From RBG-13-66-14 sp964436465 (GTDB lineage Bacteria; RBG-13-66-14), in assembly GCA_964436465.1 (NCBI GenBank), contig CAYTCV010000042.1, positions 1-16,372 on the forward strand: DNA of 16,372 nt, given 5' to 3'. Of this stretch, positions 5,989 through 12,156 are shown in pieces. A program made the position numbers and the translations under genes. Below the pieces are notes generated by a model. It was given only the letters and a program-made list of their open reading frames with translations. It was not told the origin of the DNA and did not search any database. The stretch's first letter is position 1. The number at the start of each line of letters is the position of its first letter.

Positions 5989-6792
5989 CTAGTCGAAGGC
6001 GATGAAGAAGAGCGTGGTCAAGAGCACGTCCACGATGAGGATGTTCACGGCGCTGACGACGACGGCGTTGGTGGTGGACCGGCCGACCCCCTCGGCCCCG
6101 CCGAACGTCGTGAAGCCGTAGTAGCAGCTGATGAGCGTGAGGACCTGGCCGAAGGCGAAGGCCTTGACGAGGCCGCTGATGATGTCCCAGGCGTCGGAGA
6201 AGGCGTCGAGTTGGGCGATGTACACGCCGGGGTCCACGTCGGCCAGGACGATGCAGACGAAGAAGGAGCCCAGTTGGGCCACACCCATGGCCAGGGCGGT
6301 CAAGACCGGGGCCATGACGGCCATGGCCAAAATTCTCGGGGCCACGAGGTAGCGAAGGGGGTCGCTGGCCAGGGTCTCCAGGGCGTCGATTTGCTCGGTA
6401 ACGCGCATGGTGCCGAGCTCGGCGGCCATGGCCGCCCCCACGCGGCCGGCGAGCATGATGGCCGTCAAGACCGGCCCCAGCTCCCGGGCGAAGAGCACCG
6501 ACACCATGCCGCCCACGTACCCCTCGGCCCCGAAGACCTTGAGCTGGTTCACCGACTGGAGCGCGATGACCATCCCGGTGAAAAGCGCGGTCATGGTCAC
6601 CACGCCGATGGACTCCACCCCGAGGCGCATCATCTGGTCGAAAACGAGCTTGTTCCGGGGCCGCCGCCGGGCTATGCGGGCCACGGTCCGGCCGTAGAAG
6701 ATGAACATGCCCCCCACGGTATGGGTCTTACGCATCAGCCAGTCGCCGATGCGCTCGAAGGTGTTCATCTTTTTGGCGTCGGTTGGCGGCAC
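5989..6792 (-). CDS. mlaE: ABC transporter permease of the MCE lipid system (MlaE-like)
   Basis: Integral-membrane subunit of the lipid transporter. The 267-residue product has an interface helix with GMFIFYGRTVARI, then about five membrane-embedded segments. Family-conserved stretches are FTGMVIALQSVNQLKVFGA, FARELGPVLTAIMLAGRVGAAMAAELGTM, the coupling segment RVTEQIDALETLASDP and the C-terminal GVGRSTTNAVVVSAVNILIVDVLL. Two starts are possible. GTG at 6792 has GGAG six bases upstream, overlapping the alr stop, and lies 3 bases from that stop. ATG at 6768 has only a weak AAAAAG. I prefer the GTG and translational coupling to alr. The gene opens the mlaE-mlaF-mlaD block. Confidence 0.93.
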   Translation of the reverse strand: MPPTDAKKMNTFERIGDWLMRKTHTVGGMFIFYGRTVARIARRRPRNKLVFDQMMRLGVESIGVVTMTALFTGMVIALQSVNQLKVFGAEGYVGGMVSVLFARELGPVLTAIMLAGRVGAAMAAELGTMRVTEQIDALETLASDPLRYLVAPRILAMAVMAPVLTALAMGVAQLGSFFVCIVLADVDPGVYIAQLDAFSDAWDIISGLVKAFAFGQVLTLISCYYGFTTFGGAEGVGRSTTNAVVVSAVNILIVDVLLTTLFFIAFD

Positions 6793-6795
6793 GGT

Positions 6796-7974
6796 TCACT
6801 CCGTCCGGAGGTAGTGCCGGGGAACGCGCTCCGACAGTCCGCAGGTGACCTCGTAGGGGATGGTGTCCATCCAGCGGGCCACCTCCTCGACCTCGATTAC
6901 CGAGCCCGAATAGTCGCGACCCAACAGGGTGACCACCTCGCCCGGGGCCACCTCGCCCAGCCCGCCCAGGTCCACCATGCACATGTCCATGCAGATGGTC
7001 CCGATGATGGGCCTCCGTTGCCCCCGGACCAGCGCCTCGGCCCGGCCCGAAAGGCTCCGGCGCCAGCCGTCGGCGTAGCCCAGCGGCAGGACGCCCACGG
7101 GCGTCTCCCGTTCCAGCCGGTGGAGGCGGCCGTAGCTCACCGTGGTTCCGGCGGGGAGGGTCTTGACCGCCGCTATGCGGGCCCGCAGGGCGATGGCCGT
7201 CCGGACGCCCAGGTTGCGGGTCACGTGGGGGCTGGAATAGCTCCCGTAGAGCGCCAGCCCGGGCCGAACCATATCTAAAAAACTTTCGGGGAGGTCGGCG
7301 ACGGCGGCGGAGTTGGCGGCGTGGCAGAGCTCGGGCTTCAGTCCCTTCTTTTCCAGCTCCCGGCGGACTTTGGCGAAGCGGGCGAGCTGCTCCCCCGCGA
7401 AACTCTTGTCCTCGCCGTCGGCCAGGGGGAAGTGGGTCATGAGCCCGGCTACGTGGACCCCGGAGACGGCCTCTATTCGCGCCGCGACGTCGGCCGCCTC
7501 CTCATACCACACCCCCAGCCGCCCCATGCCGGTGTCCACCTTGACGTGGACGTCGAAGTCCCGGCGGTAGGCGTCCATCCAGCCCATCCGCGCCAGGCGC
7601 TCGCCCAGGTGCCCGGCCAGGGCGGCGTCGGAGAGGACCGGGGTCAGCCGGTACTTGATGACCGCGTCGAGCTCGTCGGCCAGGGGGGTGACCATGCACA
7701 GAATCGGCTGGTCGAAACCGGCCTGGCGGAGCTCCACCCCCTCGTCCACGAAGCTGACGCCGAACCAGTCGGCGTAGGGGTCCAGGGCCCGGGCGACCTC
7801 GAGCTTGCCGTGGCCGTAGGCGTCGGACTTGACCACGGCCATGACCTTCACGCCGCGGCCGACCCTCTCCCGGACGGCGAAGAGGTTGTCGCGGATGGCC
7901 GAGAGGTCCACCTCGGCCCAGATGGGTCGGTTGGGGTACATCGCGGGCGCGCCGGGCTCGACCGGCTCTTTCAC
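6796..7974 (-). CDS. alr: Alanine racemase
   Basis: PLP-dependent enzyme interconverting L- and D-alanine to supply D-Ala for peptidoglycan. The 392-residue product is a normal fold-III racemase. The PLP lysine lies in VVKSDAYGHG (K49), the HVKVDTGMGRLG strand is at 143-154, and the catalytic tyrosine of the other monomer lies in VSYGR (Y281). GTICMDMCMVDLG (325-337) is also conserved. The start is uncertain. GTG at 7974 gives 392 residues, while ATG at 7941 drops 11 residues and starts nearer the conserved PIWAEVDLSAIRDN segment. Neither has a clear Shine-Dalgarno. It lies 43 bases after dnaB and 3 bases before mlaE. Pairing of dnaB with alr is common in bacteria; attachment to an mla block is less so. 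Confidence 0.95.
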   Translation of the reverse strand: MKEPVEPGAPAMYPNRPIWAEVDLSAIRDNLFAVRERVGRGVKVMAVVKSDAYGHGKLEVARALDPYADWFGVSFVDEGVELRQAGFDQPILCMVTPLADELDAVIKYRLTPVLSDAALAGHLGERLARMGWMDAYRRDFDVHVKVDTGMGRLGVWYEEAADVAARIEAVSGVHVAGLMTHFPLADGEDKSFAGEQLARFAKVRRELEKKGLKPELCHAANSAAVADLPESFLDMVRPGLALYGSYSSPHVTRNLGVRTAIALRARIAAVKTLPAGTTVSYGRLHRLERETPVGVLPLGYADGWRRSLSGRAEALVRGQRRPIIGTICMDMCMVDLGGLGEVAPGEVVTLLGRDYSGSVIEVEEVARWMDTIPYEVTCGLSERVPRHYLRTE

Positions 7975-8017
7975 TCGGCGCTAGGCTAATCCAGCGCGCC
8001 CCGGATGTCAAGGCGGG

Positions 8018-9484
8018 TCAGAAGGGGGCGCCCTCCCCGGAGGCCGAGGGCCGCGCGGGGGTGCGGAACGAGCGGTCCAGGCTCTCGAAGCGCATGAAGC
8101 TCTTGCGGAACACGAGGTACACGGAGCCCACCGGCCCGTTGCGCTGCTTGGCGACGATGACCTGGCTTATGCCGGGCATCCGGGCCAGGTCGTCGGTGAG
8201 GCCGCCGCCGTTGCCGTAGTCCGGGCCCTCCGCCGCCTCCGGGGCCGCCTCGCCGGGGCTGGAGACCTGGTAGTACTCCTCGCGGTGGAGGAACATCACC
8301 ACGTCGGCGTCCTGCTCGATGGCGCCCGACTCGCGCAGGTCCGATAAAAGCGGCATCTTGGAGCGGGGGCGGTTCACCGGCTGGCGGTTGAGCTGGGCGA
8401 TGGCCAGGATGGGGACCTCGAGCTCCTTGGCCAGCGCCTTGAGGGAGCGGGAGATTTCGGCCACCTCCACCTGGCGGCTCTCCGCGCGGCGGTGGGGGGC
8501 GGTCATGAGCTGGAGGTAGTCCACCACGATGAGCCCGACGCCCTTCTGCTTGACCAGCCGGCGCGCCTTGGCCCGCAGCTCCAGCACCGACAGGGCCGGC
8601 GTGTCGTCCAGGTAGAACGGGGCGTTGGAGAGGCGGGCCACCTTGCCGATGAACTTCTCCATGTCGCTTTCGGAAATCAGCCCCCGGCGCACCTTCTGGG
8701 AATCCACCCGCGCCTCGGCGCACAGCATCCGCCGCACCAGCTCCTCCGCCGACATCTCCAGCGAGAAGAACCCGACGCCGATGCCCTGGTCGATGGCGAT
8801 GCGCTGGGAGATGTTCAGTCCCAGGGCCGTCTTGCCCATGCCGGGGCGGCTGGCCAGGACGATGAGGTTGCTCCGGTGGAGGCCGGAGAGAATCTCGTCG
8901 AGGTCGAAGAAGCCGGTGAGGATTTCGTTCTTGGTGGTGCGTCCCTCTTGGAGGGCGCGCATCTCCTCCAGGGCGGAGTCCACCAGGTCGGATAGCGGCC
9001 GCACCTCGCGGCGCATCCGCCTCTCGGCGATTTCCAGAATCAGCCCCTCGGCCTTTTCCAGGACGGTGGCCGGCGGCTCGGCGTCGGCGCGGGCCGACTC
9101 GTTGATGACCGCCGCCGCCTTCACCAGCGAGCGCAGGACCGCCTTGTCCCGGATGATTTCCAGGTGCGACGCCATCCCCGCCGTGGACGCCGTGGACTCC
9201 TTCACCTCCACCAGGTAGCCCAGCTCGGAGTCGGTGAGCCCCTCGGGGGTGCGCCGCAGCTCGTCGGAGACGGTCACCAGGTCTATGGCGCCGTCCCGCC
9301 GGGAGTAGAGGTTCATGACGGCGGTGTAAATCCGCCCGTGGAGCGGTTTTAAAAAGTCGTCGGGCCGCAGGTTGGCCTCGATGCAGCGGTGCACCGCCTC
9401 GGGGTATCGCAGCGCCGCGCCCAGGGTCAGGCGTTCGGCCTCCAGGCTCGCGGGCAGGCCGAGGTCGCGCTCCAGCTCGTCCAT
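8018..9484 (-). CDS. dnaB: Replicative DNA helicase DnaB
   Basis: Hexameric helicase that unwinds DNA at the replication fork and recruits primase. In 488 residues it has the N-terminal domain (about 12-110, starting LEAERLTLGAALRYPEAV), a linker helix and a RecA-like C-terminal domain. The latter carries Walker A ASRPGMGKT (211-219), the FFSLEMSAEELV block (239-250), Walker B IVVDYLQLM (319-327) and SDLRESGAIEQDADVV (381-396), followed by AKQRNGPVG (445-453). No intein is present. Between REEYY (401-405) and ISQVIVAKQRNG lies a Gly/Ala/acid-rich insertion of about 30 residues (407-438) that is longer than usual. The ATG at 9484 has AAGGA about 7 bases upstream. It is the first gene of the dnaB-alr-mlaEFD run, and a candidate promoter precedes it. 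Confidence 0.97.
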   Translation of the reverse strand: MDELERDLGLPASLEAERLTLGAALRYPEAVHRCIEANLRPDDFLKPLHGRIYTAVMNLYSRRDGAIDLVTVSDELRRTPEGLTDSELGYLVEVKESTASTAGMASHLEIIRDKAVLRSLVKAAAVINESARADAEPPATVLEKAEGLILEIAERRMRREVRPLSDLVDSALEEMRALQEGRTTKNEILTGFFDLDEILSGLHRSNLIVLASRPGMGKTALGLNISQRIAIDQGIGVGFFSLEMSAEELVRRMLCAEARVDSQKVRRGLISESDMEKFIGKVARLSNAPFYLDDTPALSVLELRAKARRLVKQKGVGLIVVDYLQLMTAPHRRAESRQVEVAEISRSLKALAKELEVPILAIAQLNRQPVNRPRSKMPLLSDLRESGAIEQDADVVMFLHREEYYQVSSPGEAAPEAAEGPDYGNGGGLTDDLARMPGISQVIVAKQRNGPVGSVYLVFRKSFMRFESLDRSFRTPARPSASGEGAPF

Positions 9485-9529
9485 CGGGCGTCCTTACGGG
9501 ATTCGGGTGTCGCGGTAGCGGGGCATTTT

Positions 9530-9558
9530 AGTTTAACTCACCGCCGGGGAGGTGGCAA
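9530..9558 (-). promoter_or_regulatory. Candidate promoter of the dnaB-alr-mlaEFD operon
   Basis: On the minus strand TTGCCA (9558-9553) and TAAACT (9535-9530) are separated by 17 bases, placing initiation near 9523 and giving a leader of about 40 bases before the dnaB ATG. It sits in the divergent gap with the ligase gene, about 45 bases from that gene's candidate promoter. Confidence 0.6.
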
Positions 9559-9602
9559 CTTGGGGCAGGGGTATTTTGCGAAAAACGTCTCGGCGGCGCC
9601 GG

Positions 9603-9631
9603 TGGACGCGCCGCGGCCGCCGTGCTAATAT
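9603..9631 (+). promoter_or_regulatory. Candidate promoter of the ligase-permease operon
   Basis: TGGACG (9603-9608) and TAATAT (9626-9631) are spaced 17 bases apart. The -10 is good and the -35 matches four of six consensus bases. Initiation near 9638 would leave a short leader of about 20 bases before the GTG at 9657, enough for its Shine-Dalgarno. Confidence 0.5.
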
Positions 9632-9656
9632 CGCCCAAAATCACCCGAGGGGGCGC

Positions 9657-10727
9657 GTGGAGCTCTTCACCCTGGGCGTCGAGGAGGAGTTCGGGCTGGT
9701 GGACCCGGCCACGGGCCGCCTCATGCCCCGCATCACCCAGACACTCTCCACGCTCTGCGAGGCCGAGCGGGTGGAAATCAAGCCCGACGTCCACCAGGCG
9801 ACGCTGGAAATCGCCACCCCGGTGTGCCTGAACCTCGACGAGGTGGGGGCGGAGCTGCGTCGCCTGCGGCACCTGGCGCGGCGGGCGGCGAACCGGGCCG
9901 GCGTGGAGCTCCTTCCGGTGGGGGCGCACCCGAACTGCCGCTGGCGCGAGCAGCCCGTGGTGGACTATCCGCGCTACCACCGCCTGGCGGAGTATCAGGG
10001 CGATAAATGGCTGCGGTGCCTCTTCTGGGGCCTCCACGTCCACCTGGGCGTGCCCGACGAGGCCGAGCGCATCGAAATCGCCAACGGCCTGCGTCCGTAC
10101 CTGCCGCTCTTCATCGCCTGCGCCGGAAATTCCCCCTTCTGGGAGGGCCGGCGCCATCCGGCCGCCGACGCGCGCCTGGATATCTATTCGCAGCTGCGGA
10201 CCGTTGGTGCACCGCCCTTACTAAAAAGCTTCGCCGACGTGGACGCCGCGATTGCGGCCCTGGCCTCCCAGGGCGCCACCATGGAAAAGGACCTGTACTG
10301 GGACATCCGCGCCCGCCGCATGCTCCCCACCGTGGAGGTGCGCGTGGCGGACATGCAGACCACGGTGGAGGACTCGACGGCCGTGGCGGGGCTCATCGTC
10401 CTGGCCGCGCTGGCGGTGCGCCGGGGCGACGGGCGGCTCCATGCCGCCGAGGATGAGATTACGCCCAACCGCGCCGCCGCCATCGCCGACGGTCTCGACG
10501 CCCGCATCAGCCTCGACGGTAAAATTACCACCGTCGCCGACGCCGTGCGGGGTTTCCTGGACCGCTCCCGGGACCTGGCCGACGCCGCCGGCCTGACCGA
10601 CGTCCACGCCCTCATCGCGGACCGGGTGTCGCGGCGCTTCACCGCCGGGCGCCGTCTGCTGGACCTCCACGAGAAGTTCTCCGGCGACGAGGCGAAAATC
10701 GTCGCCGGGCTCGTCTCCCTTTTATAA
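9657..10727 (+). CDS. Carboxylate-amine ligase, YbdK/GCS2 family
   Basis: Member of the glutamate-cysteine ligase type 2 (YbdK) family, ATP-grasp-unrelated enzymes that join a carboxylate to an amine. E. coli YbdK has weak gamma-glutamylcysteine synthetase activity, but the natural substrate of most members is unknown. In 356 residues I see GVEEEFGLVD (7-16), the glycine/histidine motif GLHVHLGVP (125-133), GNSPFWEGR (157-165), the WDIRARRMLPTVEVRVADM block (215-233) and the TTVEDSTAVAGLI helix. All fit the family and its length. The open frame extends 35 codons further upstream, but those are Arg-rich and non-conserved. The GTG at 9657 has GAGG about 7 bases upstream and is the better start. 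The downstream permease begins 6 bases after the stop. No glutathione synthetase is nearby, so I do not name it gshA. Confidence 0.87.
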   Translation: MELFTLGVEEEFGLVDPATGRLMPRITQTLSTLCEAERVEIKPDVHQATLEIATPVCLNLDEVGAELRRLRHLARRAANRAGVELLPVGAHPNCRWREQPVVDYPRYHRLAEYQGDKWLRCLFWGLHVHLGVPDEAERIEIANGLRPYLPLFIACAGNSPFWEGRRHPAADARLDIYSQLRTVGAPPLLKSFADVDAAIAALASQGATMEKDLYWDIRARRMLPTVEVRVADMQTTVEDSTAVAGLIVLAALAVRRGDGRLHAAEDEITPNRAAAIADGLDARISLDGKITTVADAVRGFLDRSRDLADAAGLTDVHALIADRVSRRFTAGRRLLDLHEKFSGDEAKIVAGLVSLL

Positions 10728-10733
10728 AAAAAT

Positions 10734-12002
10734 ATGGAATCCCGCCGCCACACCTTCTGGACCCTCTTCGCCGGGACCCTGCGCGAGGCCGGGCGCATCG
10801 CCTTCGACGCCATCCGCTCCAACAAGCTGCGCAGCTTCCTGACCGTCCTGGGCATCGTCATCGGGGTCACGGTCATCATCACCCTGGTGAGCCTCATCGA
10901 GGGCCTGTCGAACAGCGTGGCGGAGCACATCGGCTCGCTGGGCTCGAACTACATCTACGTCAGCACCATGCCCGCGGTCCAGACGGGCCGGCCCGACCCC
11001 GAAATCATGTTCCGCCCGGACCTCACCCTCCAGGACTCGGAGGCCATCGCCAAGTACTGCCCCGACGTGGCGGCGGTGACGCCGATGTACTTCACCTCGG
11101 CCCGCGTCACCTACGGCGGCTCCTCCACGGAGATGGTGATGGTCAACGGCGGCAACGAGGATTTCTGCCTGGTCAACGCGCTGAACGTGGAGACGGGCCG
11201 GGACCTGACCCGGGCCGACGTGCGGGCGCGGCGGCGGGTGACCGTCATCGGCATCGACATTGCCGAGGCGCTCTTCGGCAACCGCGACCCCGTGGGGCGT
11301 GAGGTCCGCATCGGGCGCTACCGGTTCACCGTCATCGGGGTGCTGGAGCGGCGGGGGGATTTTCTGGGCGAGAGCCAGGACACCTACGTCATCGTCCCCC
11401 ACACGCTCTTCGGGACCATCTTCGAGCCGACCAAGATGGGCCGGAGCTCGCTGTTTATCATCGCGACCAGCACGTCGCCCGCCACGGTCCTGCGCGCCGC
11501 CGACGAAATCGAGAGCCTCCTGCGCCGCCGCCGCGGCGTCGGGCCCACCGAGGACAACAACTTCGAGGTCTCCACCCAGGGCGGCCTCCTGGAGGTCTTC
11601 AAGGAGATGGAGACCGTTCTCTACGCCGTTCTCGTCGGCGTGGCCTCCATGTCGCTTCTTGTCGGCGGAATCGGCATCATGAACATCATGCTGGTGGCCG
11701 TCACCGAGCGCACGCGGGAGGTGGGCGTGCGCAAGGCCATCGGCGCCCGACGCCGCGACATCACCGCCCAGTTCGTCACCGAGTCCGTGGTGCTGACCCT
11801 CTTCGGCGGCGTGGTCGGCGTGGGTCTGGGGTGGGGGTTGGCGGCGCTGCTGGCCGCAATCCTCGAATTGCCCAACGCCATCACCTGGTGGTCCATCCTT
11901 CTCGGCCTCTCCTTCAGCGTCATCGTCGGGCTCTTCTTCGGCACCTATCCCGCCATCAAGGCCTCCCGCCTGGACCCCATCGAGGCCCTGCGGTACGAGT
12001 GA
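10734..12002 (+). CDS. MacB/FtsX-type ABC transporter permease
   Basis: Inner-membrane permease of the MacB/LolC family, which works by mechanotransmission with a separate ATPase. In 422 residues there is a cytoplasmic N-terminus, TM1 at about 35-57 (FLTVLGIVIGVTVIITLVSL) and a large periplasmic MacB-type domain to about residue 285. Three C-terminal helices follow, with the FtsX signature GGIGIMNIMLVAVTERTREVGVRKAIGARRRD split over helix and loop. The protein ends with YPAIKASRLDPIEALRYE, the usual terminus, so the gene is complete. It starts 6 bases after the ligase stop with no clear Shine-Dalgarno (AT-only spacer), which suggests coupling to the ligase. No ATPase or membrane-fusion partner lies next to it, so it would have to borrow one encoded elsewhere. 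The substrate is unknown. Confidence 0.88.
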   Translation: MESRRHTFWTLFAGTLREAGRIAFDAIRSNKLRSFLTVLGIVIGVTVIITLVSLIEGLSNSVAEHIGSLGSNYIYVSTMPAVQTGRPDPEIMFRPDLTLQDSEAIAKYCPDVAAVTPMYFTSARVTYGGSSTEMVMVNGGNEDFCLVNALNVETGRDLTRADVRARRRVTVIGIDIAEALFGNRDPVGREVRIGRYRFTVIGVLERRGDFLGESQDTYVIVPHTLFGTIFEPTKMGRSSLFIIATSTSPATVLRAADEIESLLRRRRGVGPTEDNNFEVSTQGGLLEVFKEMETVLYAVLVGVASMSLLVGGIGIMNIMLVAVTERTREVGVRKAIGARRRDITAQFVTESVVLTLFGGVVGVGLGWGLAALLAAILELPNAITWWSILLGLSFSVIVGLFFGTYPAIKASRLDPIEALRYE

Positions 12003-12061
12003 AAAAATCCCGCACGCGGGGTAAAAGGTCCCTATAAGATAATATTGAATATTCATAATAT

Positions 12062-12104
12062 AACACGCCGTAGCGCGGTGCAGGCGTGTTTTCTGCGTCT
12101 TGTT
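12062..12104 (+). terminator. Candidate intrinsic terminator after the ligase-permease operon
   Basis: AACACGCC (12062-12069) and GGCGTGTT (12083-12090) form a perfect 8-bp stem with a 13-base loop, followed by the T-rich tail TTTTCTGCGTCTTGTT. It lies about 60 bases after the permease stop. An AT-rich stretch (12035-12061) precedes it, so the left side could also serve as a T-rich tail on the other strand. Confidence 0.65.
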
Positions 12105-12129
12105 CAAATGGCATGAAATGTGCTATAAA
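12100..12129 (+). promoter_or_regulatory. Weak candidate promoter of the secreted propeller gene
   Basis: TATAAA (12124-12129) is a good -10. The best -35 is TTGTTC (12100-12105) at 18 bases, which only matches TTG. It overlaps the tail of the preceding terminator. The AT-rich stretch at 12035-12061 (TATAAG, TAATAT) offers alternative -10 elements farther upstream, so the true start site is open. Confidence 0.35.
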
Positions 12130-12156
12130 TTCGATTGAAACTGGGGGAGGTCCGCC

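Noticed and set aside
8018..9484. An intein in DnaB
   Set aside because: The product is 488 residues with uninterrupted helicase motifs. The only insertion is about 30 residues and has no splice-junction residues.
9552..9656. A 35-residue N-terminal extension on the YbdK-type ligase
   Set aside because: The extension is Arg-rich, covers the candidate promoter and is not part of the family. The GTG at 9657 has the better ribosome site.
10722..12107. A 461-codon minus-strand open frame opposite the MacB-type permease
   Set aside because: The permease frame carries clear family motifs and spacing to its neighbour. The antisense product is low-complexity, rich in Asp, Gly and His.
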